Source: Acidihalobacter yilgarnensis
Lineage (GTDB): Bacteria; Pseudomonadota; Gammaproteobacteria; DSM-5130; Acidihalobacteraceae
Assembly: GCF_001753245.1 (NCBI RefSeq)
Contig: NZ_CP017415.1
Location: 3,466,040 to 3,530,039 of the forward strand
Direction: 5' to 3'
Length of the DNA stretch: 64,000 bases
Part shown: in pieces, positions 1-10,207 of the stretch
Layout: each line of letters starts with the position of its first letter
Position numbering within the stretch: position 1 is the first letter of the stretch
The notes under the pieces: model-generated
What the model was told of the DNA's origin: nothing
The model's database searches: none
Seen by the model: only the letters and a program-made list of their open reading frames with translations
Program-made: the position numbers and the translations under genes

Positions 1-478
1 CGGTCGTGTCGGGATCGTTACAGTTGAGCAACTGCAGCACCTCGCCCTCGGCGATGGTGTTGGTTGCCTGAGCAAGAATGTCCATAATGCGCATACTGCC
101 CAGATCGACCATCATCTGGAAGGCGCGGGTATACAGAAAATCCCCCACCAGCACCGCCGCTTCATTGCCCCAGATCGCATTGGCGGTCTCGCGGTTGCGC
201 CGCAGTTTGGAGTCGTCGACCACGTCGTCATGCAGTAGGGTCGCGGTATGAATCAGCTCGACAATTGCGGCCAGCCCGATGTGACCGTCGCCCTGATAAT
301 CGCAAGCCTTGGCGCTTAGCAGCGCTAACAGAGGCCGCAACCGCTTGCCGCCGCTGTTCACGATATAGCCGCCGAGCTGGTTGATGAGGGCCACGTCGGA
401 ACGCAAATGTCGGATGATGTGCGCATCGACAGACTGCATCTCGGCTTCAACCAACAGACGTATAGCGCTCAGCTCCAT
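1..478 (-). CDS. ispB: Octaprenyl diphosphate synthase, partial (C-terminus beyond window start)
   Basis: Polyprenyl synthase that extends farnesyl diphosphate with isopentenyl units to make the quinone side chain. Translating the minus strand from the ATG at 478 gives 159 residues that run off the window edge. The substrate-binding GGKRLRP motif is at about residues 43-49 and the first Asp-rich motif DDVVD at about 84-88, in the context LLHDDVVDDSKLRR typical of trans-isoprenyl diphosphate synthases. The second Asp-rich motif would lie outside the window. It is divergent from rplU, the standard gammaproteobacterial arrangement, and has its own sigma-70-type promoter at 542-570. The quinone product supports the respiratory flavoproteins encoded elsewhere in the window. 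Confidence 0.93.
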   Translation of the reverse strand, partial: MELSAIRLLVEAEMQSVDAHIIRHLRSDVALINQLGGYIVNSGGKRLRPLLALLSAKACDYQGDGHIGLAAIVELIHTATLLHDDVVDDSKLRRNRETANAIWGNEAAVLVGDFLYTRAFQMMVDLGSMRIMDILAQATNTIAEGEVLQLLNCNDPDTT

Positions 479-541
479 GACGGATTCGGCCTAGCCAGGG
501 TAATGGGAATAAGTGGAAGTTAGTATTGGCGCGGTCCGCGC

Positions 542-570
542 ATGCTAGGGAGGGGGCGACGGGGTGTCAA
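542..570 (-). promoter_or_regulatory. Sigma-70 promoter of ispB
   Basis: On the minus strand TTGACA (565-570) and TAGCAT (542-547) are separated by 17 nt, about 65 nt upstream of the ispB ATG. The -35 hexamer is a perfect consensus match. Confidence 0.6.
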
Positions 571-602
571 GCGTATACTCCCACCCCAAACAGACGTGGG
601 CA

Positions 603-631
603 TTGACCCTGATCATGGCGCGGGCTAGAAT
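603..631 (+). promoter_or_regulatory. Sigma-70 promoter of rplU-rpmA
   Basis: TTGACC (603-608) and TAGAAT (626-631) with a 17-nt spacer precede the rplU start by about 40 nt. Position and spacing fit a strong ribosomal-protein promoter. Confidence 0.6.
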
Positions 632-669
632 TCCGCCTCTTTTTTGACAGCAGTTGCGGAGAAACAAAC

Positions 670-981
670 ATGTACGCGGTGATCGCTACGGGCGGCAAGC
701 AATACCGGGTCGCGGAAGGCGACGTCATCCAGGTCGAACGCCTGGCCGTGGACGTTGGCAACGAGATCGAATTCGACAAGGTGCTGATGGTCGGCGCCGG
801 CGAGGACGTCACCGTGGGCGCGCCCTACATTGATGGCGGCAAGGTTTCTGCAACGGTGCGCAATCATGGCCGCGGCGAGAAGATCGTGATCATCAAGATG
901 CGTCGACGCAAGCATCATCGCAAGCAGATGGGGCACCGCCAGGACTATACCGAAGTCCAGATCGGCGCCATCAAGGGCTGA
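670..981 (+). CDS. rplU: 50S ribosomal protein L21
   Basis: Structural protein of the large ribosomal subunit, binding 23S rRNA. The 103-residue product begins [14 protein letters not shown] and has the basic C-terminal segment [15 protein letters not shown] that characterises L21. Length matches the family. It is followed after 27 nt by rpmA, the usual two-gene operon, with a GGAGA ribosome-binding site before the ATG. Confidence 0.98.
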   Translation: MYAVIATGGKQYRVAEGDVIQVERLAVDVGNEIEFDKVLMVGAGEDVTVGAPYIDGGKVSATVRNHGRGEKIVIIKMRRRKHHRKQMGHRQDYTEVQIGAIKG

Positions 982-1008
982 ACGGCGACACACCAGAGGT
1001 AACGAGAA

Positions 1009-1266
1009 ATGGCACATAAAAAAGCAGGCGGCAGCACGCGTAACGGCCGCGATTCAGAATCCAAGCGACTGGGCGTGAAGCGCTTCGGTGGCCAGATTGT
1101 CTCCGCCGGCAACATTATCGTGCGCCAGCGCGGCACGCAGTTCCATCCCGGCCTGAACGTCGGCCTGGGGCGCGACCACACCCTGTTTTCCAAAATTGAT
1201 GGCGAGGTCAAATTCGTTATCAAGGGCCCCAAGAATCGCAGGTACGTCAACGTACTACCTGCCTGA
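1009..1266 (+). CDS. rpmA: 50S ribosomal protein L27
   Basis: Large-subunit protein near the peptidyl-transferase centre. The 85-residue product starts [19 protein letters not shown], the highly conserved L27 N-terminus that reaches toward the P-site tRNA. It has no Firmicutes-type N-terminal extension. It is co-transcribed with rplU and followed by a strong hairpin at 1291-1314 before obgE. Confidence 0.98.
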   Translation: MAHKKAGGSTRNGRDSESKRLGVKRFGGQIVSAGNIIVRQRGTQFHPGLNVGLGRDHTLFSKIDGEVKFVIKGPKNRRYVNVLPA

Positions 1267-1290
1267 GCCCACCCGCGGGCTGGTTCTCGG

Positions 1291-1314
1291 AAAGCCCCGC
1301 TCCGGCGGGGCTTT
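1291..1314 (+). terminator. Hairpin terminator after rpmA
   Basis: A 10-bp perfect stem (AAAGCCCCGC / GCGGGGCTTT) with loop TCCG lies 24 nt after the rpmA stop. No long U tract follows, so read-through into obgE is possible. Confidence 0.7.
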
Positions 1315-1346
1315 CGCGTATGCGTGGTGCTCAAACACTTGCATGA

Positions 1347-3552
<2,206 letters not shown>

Positions 3553-3623
3553 ATCCCACAAGCACGATCACAACAACACGGGGTCATCAGAACATCCCAC
3601 GCGTCATCGGCTCGTGGGAAACG

Positions 3624-3663
3624 CGAAGAGGCCTTGGCAGCGCTAACTGCCAAGGCCTCTTCG
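3624..3663. terminator. Bidirectional terminator between proB and rpsT
   Basis: A perfect 17-bp stem (3624-3640 with 3647-3663) closes a 6-nt loop CGCTAA between the convergent proB and rpsT genes. The stem ends CTCTTCG on the plus strand. No long T run follows, but stem strength and location support termination for both genes. Confidence 0.75.
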
Positions 3664-3700
3664 TTGCGGCATGCCCGAGCGCGACGCGCTCGGGGGCGCA

Positions 3701-3961
3701 TCACATCGCGCGGATACGTGCGTTCAGGCGGCTCTTGTGACGAGCGGCCTTGTTCTTGTGCACCATACCCTTGTTCACCGAACCATCGATCACCGGCATC
3801 GCAGTCTGGAACGCCTGCTGAGCAGATGTCTTGTCGCCACTCTGGATGGCCTTGAGCACCTTTTTCACCGCGGTCCGCAGGCGCGACATGAGGGCCATGT
3901 TGCGTTCGCGGTGCACCAGGGCCTGACGGGCGCGTTTGCGGGCAGAAGCGATATTGGCCAA
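3701..3961 (-). CDS. rpsT: 30S ribosomal protein S20
   Basis: Small-subunit protein that binds 16S rRNA. The 86-residue, Lys/Arg/Ala-rich product starts MANIASARKRARQA and contains MVHKNKAARHKSRL, both S20 signatures. The start is TTG, preceded by AAGGAG with 6-nt spacing; a UUG start is also known for E. coli rpsT, where it takes part in autoregulation. The gene is divergent from murJ, as in E. coli and relatives. Confidence 0.97.
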   Translation of the reverse strand: MANIASARKRARQALVHRERNMALMSRLRTAVKKVLKAIQSGDKTSAQQAFQTAMPVIDGSVNKGMVHKNKAARHKSRLNARIRAM

Positions 3962-4045
3962 GGTTAACTCCTTAAGGAATTCTGTATAAAGAAAGGTGCC
4001 GGATTATCCTTGCCTGGGCGCGGCATGTCAATCTAGGCGTCGGGC

Positions 4046-5671
4046 TTGCGCCTGGAGAGGCGCGTACTTATTGTGTCGGGCTCCCATCACCCCTCGGAGA
4101 TCGCCCCCCTGAGCCGCAAGCTGTTCCGCTCCACCGCCGTCGTCAGCGCCATGACACTGGTTTCGCGCGTCTTCGGCTACCTGCGCGATATGGTTCTGGC
4201 GGTTTATTTCGGTGCCAACGGGGCCACGGACGCCTTCTTTGTCGCCTTCCGTATTCCCAATTTTCTGCGCCGATTGTTCGCAGAGGGTGCCTTTGCTCAG
4301 GCCTTCGTCCCCGTCTTCACCGAATACAAGGAGCACCGCACGGCCGCCGAGCTGCGCGAACTGCTTGCCCACACGGCGGGCACGCTTGCCAGTGTGCTCT
4401 TCGTCGTCACCGCGCTGGGCGTGCTCGGCGCGCCGCTGCTGATCTTTATCTTCGCGCCAGGCTTCACCGACAACCCCCATCAGTACGCCCTGGCCAGTGA
4501 GATGTTGCGCATCACCTTCCCCTATCTCTTGTTCATCGCGCTGACCGCACTCGCCGGCGGCGTACTCAACAGCTTCGGGCGCTTTGCCATCCCCGCGCTG
4601 ACGCCGGTGCTGCTCAACCTCTCGCTGATCGGCGCCACCTTGTGGCTCGCACCGCATCTATCACAACCAGTCGTGGCGCTGTCCATCGGCGTCCTTGTCG
4701 CCGGCGTGCTCCAGCTTGCCTTCCAGTTACCTTTTCTGTTGCGCTTGGGTCTACTCCCGCGCCCGCGACTGTCGCGTACGCACGAGGGTGTACGCCGCAT
4801 CATGCGCCTGATGCTGCCGGCGCTGTTCGGCTCCTCCGTAGTCCAGGTCAACCTGCTGTTCGACACCCTGGTCGCATCCTTTCTCGCCGCCGGCAGCATC
4901 TCCTGGCTGTACTATTCGGACCGCTTCGTCGAACTACCGCTGGCGCTATTCGGCATCGCCCTGGGCACCGTCATCCTGCCGCAACTCTCGCGCCACCGCG
5001 CCCAAGGCGAAACCGCGGGTTTCGAGGCCACGCTCGACTGGGCAATCCGCGTTGCACTGGTGATCGCCGTACCGGCGGCGCTTGGGCTTGCACTGCTCGC
5101 CGGCCCGATTCTGGCTGCACTCATTGAATATCGCGCCTTCAACGCCGAGGACGCGCGCATGGCCTCGATGAGCCTTGCAGCCTTCGCCACCGGTCTGCCC
5201 GCCTTCATGCTGATCAAGGTACTCGCGCCGGGATTTTATTCGCGCCAGGATACGCGTACCCCGGTACGCATCGGCATCGCCGCCATGCTGGTCAACATGG
5301 GCCTGACCGCGCTCATCGTCACACCGTGGTATTTGCTCAAACTCCCAGGCCCACACGCAGGTCTCGCACTATCGACCTCGCTCGCAGCCTATCTCAATGC
5401 GGGATTGCTTTACCGCGGCCTGCGTCGCGACGGCGTCTATTCGAAGCCGCGCTGGGCAGGGCTGTTCTGGCGGACTCTCGCAGCCAGCGCGGTCATGAGT
5501 GCGGTCTTGCTCTGGATGACGCCGCCACTGAGCGACTGGGCAGGCTGGGATGCGCCCCATCGCGTATTGCGACTCGGATTGATGATCGGAGCCGGCGCAC
5601 TGGCTTACGGTATCCCACTGTGGCTGCTCGGCGTACGCCTACGCGGCTTGCTCGGACGCCCCGGTAGCTGA
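4046..5671 (+). CDS. murJ: Lipid II flippase MurJ/MviN
   Basis: Inner-membrane flippase that moves lipid II to the periplasm for peptidoglycan synthesis. The MOP-superfamily protein has about 14 hydrophobic segments. Recognisable stretches are LFRSTAVVSAMTLVSRVFG, GATDAFFVAFRIPNFLRRLFAEGAF and VNLLFDTLVASFL. The reading frame opens at TTG 4046; GTG 4073, with GGAGAGG at 4054-4060, is an alternative, and the conserved region begins at about 4110, so the exact start is uncertain. It normally precedes ribF, but here a sulfur module intervenes. Confidence 0.95.
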   Translation: MRLERRVLIVSGSHHPSEIAPLSRKLFRSTAVVSAMTLVSRVFGYLRDMVLAVYFGANGATDAFFVAFRIPNFLRRLFAEGAFAQAFVPVFTEYKEHRTAAELRELLAHTAGTLASVLFVVTALGVLGAPLLIFIFAPGFTDNPHQYALASEMLRITFPYLLFIALTALAGGVLNSFGRFAIPALTPVLLNLSLIGATLWLAPHLSQPVVALSIGVLVAGVLQLAFQLPFLLRLGLLPRPRLSRTHEGVRRIMRLMLPALFGSSVVQVNLLFDTLVASFLAAGSISWLYYSDRFVELPLALFGIALGTVILPQLSRHRAQGETAGFEATLDWAIRVALVIAVPAALGLALLAGPILAALIEYRAFNAEDARMASMSLAAFATGLPAFMLIKVLAPGFYSRQDTRTPVRIGIAAMLVNMGLTALIVTPWYLLKLPGPHAGLALSTSLAAYLNAGLLYRGLRRDGVYSKPRWAGLFWRTLAASAVMSAVLLWMTPPLSDWAGWDAPHRVLRLGLMIGAGALAYGIPLWLLGVRLRGLLGRPGS

Positions 5672-5678
5672 GGCGACC

Positions 5679-7052
5679 TCAACCCAGGCCGTAACGCCTG
5701 AGCTTGCGATAGAGCGTCCGCTCGCTGACACCAAGCGCCTCTGCCACCCGGCGCCGATGCCCATCGTGATGCGCCAGCAACTCAGCGATATAACGACTTT
5801 CCACGCGCTGTAAGGGCGCACCGCGCGAACCCTCCGCGGACGGCGCCTCGGATACAGCCCGCCGCTCGCGCGACACGTCGAGATCAATCTGGCCCGCATC
5901 GATCACGCCATCGGGCGACAGCGCGACCGCGCGCTGCAAGACGTTCTTGAGCTCTCGAATATTGCCCGGAAAGTCGTAACAGATCAGACAGTCGACCGCT
6001 TCGCGTGTCATATAGCAGGGCCGCCCATGCTCGCGACAGAGCTGATTGAGGAGCGCATCGGCCAAGGCGGGAATATCCTCGCGGCGCTCACGCAACGCGG
6101 GCAACGACACTACGATGCAGGCCAGCCGGTAGTAGAGATCCTCGCGGAAACTGCCCTCGTCCACACGTTGACGCAGATCTCGATTGGTGGCCGCGACTAC
6201 CCGCACGTCCGCATGAAGCAGATTGCGTCCACCGACCCGCCGGAACTCGCCCGTTTCGAGCACGCGCAGCAACTTGGCCTGCAGCTCCAGCGGCAGCTCA
6301 CCCACTTCGTCGAGAAACAACGTGCCCTTGTCGGCCTGCTCGAACAGGCCGGGGCGACGCCCAACGCTGCCGGTAAAGGCGCCACGCTCGTGACCGAACA
6401 ACTCGGCCTCAAAAAGATTGCCATTGAGCGTGGTGCAGTCGACCGTGACCAAAGGCCCTTCGGCGCGTGGGCTACGATGGTGGATAAAGCGCGCGGCCAG
6501 TTCCTTGCCCACGCCACTCTCGCCCTGCAACAGCACGCCGGCCTGACTCGCCGCCGACTGTCCAAGCTGCTGCAGCATGCGCAGATAGCGGGGCGAGAAG
6601 CCGATCATGCGGCCTTCGCAGCCATGCGCCTCGGGTGTAGCGAGGCGCTCGATGGATTCGCCCAGCCACAATTGCCCATCGATGCCGCGTATGGCATGAC
6701 CGCGAATGCGCACCTGCTCGGCCTGACCGCGGGCGTCGTAGTGTGTGTGTAGCACCTCATGAGTCTCGCCGGTCGCGAAGACCTGGCGATGGGGGCAATC
6801 CTCGCCATTGAGATGGCAAGGTCGGTCGAGGCGATGGGACACCTCGTAGCAATGGCGCCCGACCACGTCGGCATGCTCGTCAAGTCCATAGACTCGCCGG
6901 TAGGCGAGATTGGCGGCGACCAGCCGGTATTCCTCATCGATCAGTACGAAGGGGTGATCCTGGGCATCGATCAGCGATTGCGTCAGATTCGCTCCCATTT
7001 CCGTGGGGATCGTATGGCTCGGACGTTGTTGCGGAAAGCGGGGTGTTGTCAT
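5679..7052 (-). CDS. PAS-containing sigma-54-dependent activator (Fis-type HTH)
   Basis: Bacterial enhancer-binding protein that activates RNA polymerase with sigma-54. From ATG 7052 (GGAG at 5-nt spacing) it is 457 residues. An N-terminal PAS domain covers about residues 20-125, with a Cys-rich loop ([12 protein letters not shown] ... CPH) that could sense redox or metal. The AAA+ domain has Walker A GESGVGKE, the sigma-54 contact GAFTGS and Walker [10 protein letters not shown] Fis-like HTH ends the protein ([20 protein letters not shown]). There is no receiver domain, so sensing is probably by PAS. It is divergent from dsrE-tusA-SQR, whose promoter has a -24/-12 element, so that operon is the likely target. 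An upstream ATG at 7103 is less likely. Confidence 0.9.
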   Translation of the reverse strand: MTTPRFPQQRPSHTIPTEMGANLTQSLIDAQDHPFVLIDEEYRLVAANLAYRRVYGLDEHADVVGRHCYEVSHRLDRPCHLNGEDCPHRQVFATGETHEVLHTHYDARGQAEQVRIRGHAIRGIDGQLWLGESIERLATPEAHGCEGRMIGFSPRYLRMLQQLGQSAASQAGVLLQGESGVGKELAARFIHHRSPRAEGPLVTVDCTTLNGNLFEAELFGHERGAFTGSVGRRPGLFEQADKGTLFLDEVGELPLELQAKLLRVLETGEFRRVGGRNLLHADVRVVAATNRDLRQRVDEGSFREDLYYRLACIVVSLPALRERREDIPALADALLNQLCREHGRPCYMTREAVDCLICYDFPGNIRELKNVLQRAVALSPDGVIDAGQIDLDVSRERRAVSEAPSAEGSRGAPLQRVESRYIAELLAHHDGHRRRVAEALGVSERTLYRKLRRYGLG

Positions 7053-7077
7053 GACAACTCCGTCAGTATGACCTGAC
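7045..7077. promoter_or_regulatory. Candidate upstream activator sites for the sigma-54 regulator
   Basis: A perfect 14-bp palindrome GTTGTCATGACAAC occupies 7045-7058, and an inverted repeat GTCAG-N6-CTGAC occupies 7062-7077. They lie about 90-120 nt upstream of the predicted start of the dsrE operon, a usual distance for enhancer-binding-protein sites. The first overlaps the regulator's own start codon, so autoregulation is possible. Confidence 0.5.
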
Positions 7078-7138
7078 AAAAGTGACGGCGGCAGGTTCAG
7101 CATACCCCCAAAGCCCTGCTCCGTCAGCCACACCACGT

Positions 7139-7153
7139 TGGCACAAGTCTTGA
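7139..7153 (+). promoter_or_regulatory. Sigma-54 (-24/-12) promoter of the dsrE-tusA-SQR operon
   Basis: TGGCACA-AGTC-TTGA matches the consensus TGGCACG-N4-TTGC with the invariant GG (7140-7141) and the -12 element correctly spaced. Two positions deviate, including A for C at -12. Predicted transcription start is near 7165, about 30 nt before the dsrE ATG. Confidence 0.65.
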
Positions 7154-7196
7154 GTGCAGTTGTACTGATCGTCCGCATTGAACTGGAGTCGCAACC

Positions 7197-7583
7197 ATGG
7201 AAAGGATCTGCATCCTCGTCACCTCGGGTAGCCGCGAAAAGCTGCAAATGGCCGGCATGCTGGCATCGGTCGGCGCGGTGAGCGGTAGCGAGGTACTCGT
7301 TTTCTTGTCGATGAATGCCTTGACGCCCTTCGTCAAAGATCGCATCGACGACATTCCCGCCGAGGGCGAGCTAGGTCAGTTGATCCTGGACAAACAGGCG
7401 CCCCCCTTTCTCCAACTTTTTGAACAGGCCGTCGAACTGGGTGACGCCAAGGTTCACCCCTGCTCGATGGCGATGGATGTCTTGGGCGTGGGTCGCGACG
7501 ATCTGCTGCCGTTTCTCGGTGCCCCACTTGGGTTAACCAAATTCCTGAGCGAGGCACAGGGCGCACAGACCTGGAGTTTCTGA
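7197..7583 (+). CDS. DsrE-family sulfur-carrier protein
   Basis: Small cytoplasmic protein of the DsrE superfamily, whose members bind or transfer sulfane sulfur through a conserved Cys. The 128-residue product has the beta-alpha start [11 protein letters not shown], a hydrophobic [11 protein letters not shown] strand, and one late cysteine (Cys89) in [11 protein letters not shown] where DsrE active-site cysteines lie. A second Cys is at position 5. It is first in a tight operon with tusA (20-nt gap) and an SQR-like flavoprotein. DsrE-TusA pairs are established persulfide relay partners; the relay here is inferred. The subtype was not determined. Confidence 0.85.
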   Translation: MERICILVTSGSREKLQMAGMLASVGAVSGSEVLVFLSMNALTPFVKDRIDDIPAEGELGQLILDKQAPPFLQLFEQAVELGDAKVHPCSMAMDVLGVGRDDLLPFLGAPLGLTKFLSEAQGAQTWSF

Positions 7584-7603
7584 TAACCGCATGGAGAGCC
7601 GGC

Positions 7604-7834
7604 ATGGCCGAAAAACATCAGATCGACGCCCGCGGCAGCTATTGCCCGGGGCCTCTCATGGAACTCATCGCACGTATCAAACAGGCCGAAATTGGCGATG
7701 AACTGGAGGTGTTATCCACCGACGAAGGCTCGGCCAACGACATCCCTGAATGGGTGAAAAAGGTCGGTCACGAAATGATCGAAAGTTTCCAGGCCGATGG
7801 GGTCTGGCACGTCGTTATCCGCAAGGTGAAGTAG
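7604..7834 (+). CDS. tusA: TusA-family sulfurtransferase
   Basis: Carries sulfur as a persulfide on a single Cys, delivering it to oxidation systems or to tRNA thiolation. The 76-residue product starts MAEKHQIDARGSYCPGPLME with Cys14 in the family CPxP-type motif (here CPGP). Length is typical. Its position between DsrE and an SQR-like flavoprotein indicates a role in dissimilatory sulfur traffic rather than tRNA modification; that is inference from context. Confidence 0.92.
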   Translation: MAEKHQIDARGSYCPGPLMELIARIKQAEIGDELEVLSTDEGSANDIPEWVKKVGHEMIESFQADGVWHVVIRKVK

Positions 7835-7900
7835 TCCCCCGGCGTACGCCCCACGCCGGCAAACCGAAAAAGCATAACGCGACAGCCAAAGGAGTAAGCC

Positions 7901-9034
7901 ATGAAGATACTGATCGTAGGCGGTGGGATGGGCGGCACCATTCTCGCCAACAACCTCGCAAGGCGCCTCAAGCACGAACTCAAGCAGGGCAAGTCGCACA
8001 TCACCATGCTCTCTGCCTCCGAGCAGCACATGTATCAACCGGGCCTGCTCTATGTCTGTGTCGGACGCATGGCGACCGACGAACTATATCGCGAGCAGAC
8101 CTCTCTGCTCGAACCGGAAATCGAGTTCCACGTCGACCCGGTGACCGGCTTCCAGCTCGATCAGAACGAAGTCACCACGCAATCCGGCAAGACCTATGGC
8201 TACGATCTGCTGGTGATCGCCACCGGCTCGCGCGCGATGCCGGAAAGCGTCCCCGGTCTGGCCGAAAATTCGGTCAACTGCTACACCGAGGCCAACGCAG
8301 TCGAGATGTGGCGCCAAGTGCGCGACTTCCAGGGTGGCACCGTAACCATCGCCGTCGGCGTGCCGCACAAGTGCCCGATGGTCCCGCTGGAGGTCACCTT
8401 CGTGCTCCACGACTATTTCAAGGAGCGCGGCATTCTCGACAAGGTCAAATTCCAGTACACCTACCCGATCGGTCGCATCCATTCGCTGGCACCCGTTGGC
8501 GAATGGGCCAAGGGCGAATTTGATCGCATGGGCATCCAGTACGAAACACTGTTCAATATGAAAGAAATCGATGGCGCCAACCACGTCGTACATAGCGAGG
8601 AGGGCACTCAGAGTCATTACGACCTGCTGGTCGCCGTGCCACCGCACAAGGGCATGGCCGTGATCGAGGAAAACGGTCTCGGCCAGAGCGGCTGGATTCC
8701 CACCGACCGTCACAGCCTGAAAATGGAAGGCCGCGATAACGTCTACGTACTCGGTGACACCACCAATCTGCCGATCTCCAAAGCCGGCTCCACGGCTCAC
8801 TTCGAAGCCGAGGTACTGGCCGAGAACATCGCCGCGATCATCAAGCTCGGTGGGCCGGTACGCGACTACGACGGCAAGGTGTTCTGCTTCATTGAGGCCG
8901 GCAGTAACCGCGCCACCTATGCCATGTTCAATTACACACAACCACCGGCACCCAGGGCTCCGAACCGCGCGGTGCACTGGTTCAAGATGGCCTACAACCA
9001 GCTTTATTGGGCCTCCGCCCGTGGCTTGCTGTGA
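7901..9034 (+). CDS. SQR-like FAD-dependent oxidoreductase
   Basis: Related to sulfide:quinone oxidoreductases, which oxidise sulfide at FAD with a cysteine pair and reduce quinone. The 377-residue protein begins with the FAD fold MKILIVGGGMGGT, has VIATGSRAMP around residue 105, and a second FAD contact VYVLGDTTNLPISKAG near 281-296. Cysteines are at 53, 127, 158 (HKCPM) and 329 (VFCF); 158 and 329 are plausible equivalents of the essential SQR pair. The C-terminal region is amphipathic (WFKMAYNQLYW), consistent with membrane association. It is operonic with DsrE, TusA and DUF1641. Sulfide or a DsrE/TusA-bound persulfide are candidate substrates; sqr is not assigned outright. Confidence 0.82.
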   Translation: MKILIVGGGMGGTILANNLARRLKHELKQGKSHITMLSASEQHMYQPGLLYVCVGRMATDELYREQTSLLEPEIEFHVDPVTGFQLDQNEVTTQSGKTYGYDLLVIATGSRAMPESVPGLAENSVNCYTEANAVEMWRQVRDFQGGTVTIAVGVPHKCPMVPLEVTFVLHDYFKERGILDKVKFQYTYPIGRIHSLAPVGEWAKGEFDRMGIQYETLFNMKEIDGANHVVHSEEGTQSHYDLLVAVPPHKGMAVIEENGLGQSGWIPTDRHSLKMEGRDNVYVLGDTTNLPISKAGSTAHFEAEVLAENIAAIIKLGGPVRDYDGKVFCFIEAGSNRATYAMFNYTQPPAPRAPNRAVHWFKMAYNQLYWASARGLL

Positions 9035-9044
9035 GGAGCGCATC

Positions 9045-9647
9045 ATGACCGAAACCGCAGATAAGACCGCGAACACGCGGGTACGGGTCGAGGCGCTGAT
9101 CGGCGAGCTGGTCGACAACGGCGATCTCGACAGCCTGGTGCACCTGGCACGCCTCGTCGGCGCCGCGCAGGACGCGCTCACCGACGACATGGTGGGCCGG
9201 CTCGCCGGGCTAGCTGGCGACAGCCTCGACATGCTCGACCGGGTCAATCGCAGCGGCGTGATTCGCGCCCTGCCAGCCATCGCTGCCATGGTCGATAACG
9301 GCGACCTGGAGCGCATCACCCATTTAGCCCGCCTACTCGGTTCCGCCGAGGACGCGCTCACCGACGATATGATCGGGCGACTTGCGGGACTGGCCGGCGA
9401 CGGGCTTGCGCTGCTCGACCGCATCACCCGCTCGGATGGTATCCCGCGTCTGCTCGGCCTGATCGAGCGCGTCGAGGTGCAGGACGCACTGGCCGCCTTG
9501 CTCGAAGCGCTCGCCACCAGTCGTAGTGAGCAGCGCGAACCTACGAGTGGCGGCCTGGGCGAGATGCTACGCCTCGCCCGCGACCCCCAGACACACGAAG
9601 CCCTGCGCTTCATGGTCAACCTGACGGGACACCTCAACAAGCGCTGA
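9045..9647 (+). CDS. DUF1641 family protein with internal duplication
   Basis: A 200-residue, Asp/Leu-rich helical protein of the DUF1641 type, a family found next to SQR-like and sulfur-relay genes; its molecular role is unknown. Two copies of a 49-residue unit, residues 23-71 and 83-131, start VDNGDL and share ALTDD and GRLAGLAGD at the same spacing. The C-terminal third (RLARDPQTHEALRFMVNL) is single copy. ATG 9045 begins 11 nt after the SQR-like stop and is preceded by GAGGAG. It may be an adaptor or membrane anchor for the SQR-like enzyme (inference). There is no signal peptide or transmembrane helix. Confidence 0.82.
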   Translation: MTETADKTANTRVRVEALIGELVDNGDLDSLVHLARLVGAAQDALTDDMVGRLAGLAGDSLDMLDRVNRSGVIRALPAIAAMVDNGDLERITHLARLLGSAEDALTDDMIGRLAGLAGDGLALLDRITRSDGIPRLLGLIERVEVQDALAALLEALATSRSEQREPTSGGLGEMLRLARDPQTHEALRFMVNLTGHLNKR

Positions 9648-9682
9648 AGCAAACCGATTAAAACCCGGGCAAAGGCACACGG

Positions 9683-10120
9683 ATGTGCCACCCGGTCACC
9701 TTCGGCGGCATCATGGAAAGCCCTGAGTGGTATGGCCTGGTTGAGCCCATGCGCACATCGGTCGAGGATTGGGTGCATGGCATGGTCGCGGTGATCAATA
9801 CGCTCGGCTGGAGCGTCTGGCGGGTCGAAAAACTCGTGCCGGGCAAGGAGCTGGTCGTGCGCATCTACAACGCCTATGAGGGCGTCGGCTACCGCCGGCT
9901 CTGCCCGCAGGCCGACGAAAAACAGCTTTCCTTTCTGGCACAGGGCGCCGTACGCGGACTCGCCCATCTATTCTGGAAAATCGATATCCGCGATCGCCCC
10001 GGTCTGGGAGAGGATTTCTATTTCAGCGTATTCAATAATCCGGAAGGCTACTGGAACGTCGAACAGACGCATGCCATTGCCTGCGGCGACGCCTACGACC
10101 GAATCGTCACCACCCTCTAG
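9683..10120 (+). CDS. Hypothetical protein, last gene of the sulfur operon
   Basis: Not recognised. The 145-residue product begins MCHPVTFGGIMESPEWYGLV and appears soluble. It contains three Cys (residue 2, RLCPQ, AIACGDAY) and many aromatic residues. The core (VVRIYNAYEGVGYRRLCPQ, then AVRGLAHLFWKIDIRDRPG) looks like a compact alpha/beta sensor- or V4R-like fold, but that is a weak impression. It begins 35 nt after DUF1641 on the same strand with no terminator between, so it is probably co-transcribed. ATG 9713 is an alternative start. Confidence 0.65.
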   Translation: MCHPVTFGGIMESPEWYGLVEPMRTSVEDWVHGMVAVINTLGWSVWRVEKLVPGKELVVRIYNAYEGVGYRRLCPQADEKQLSFLAQGAVRGLAHLFWKIDIRDRPGLGEDFYFSVFNNPEGYWNVEQTHAIACGDAYDRIVTTL

Positions 10121-10163
10121 AACGCACATGGCGCATGGATGTCTAAAAACACCCAAGGCTGCG

Positions 10164-10169
10164 TATAAT
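10164..10169 (+). promoter_or_regulatory. Possible -10 element of ribF operon
   Basis: A perfect TATAAT lies 39 nt before the ribF ATG. The -35 region is poor (TGTCTA at about 18 nt), so this is a candidate only. Confidence 0.35.
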
Positions 10170-10207
10170 CAAGCTCTTTGCCTTCTTTGGGGGGATGGTC
10201 GGCGCCA

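Noticed and set aside
3624-3663. Mobile-element inverted repeat at the strong 17-bp hairpin
   Set aside because: It lies exactly between convergent proB and rpsT and has a 6-nt loop; a terminator explains it.
3959-3961. TTG start of rpsT as an anomaly
   Set aside because: UUG is also used by E. coli rpsT and has a good Shine-Dalgarno here.
8084-9967. 627-residue minus-strand open frame opposite the SQR-like and DUF1641 genes
   Set aside because: Arg/Ser/Ala-rich translation with no recognisable motif, and the plus strand carries clear conserved genes. High GC lengthens antisense frames.
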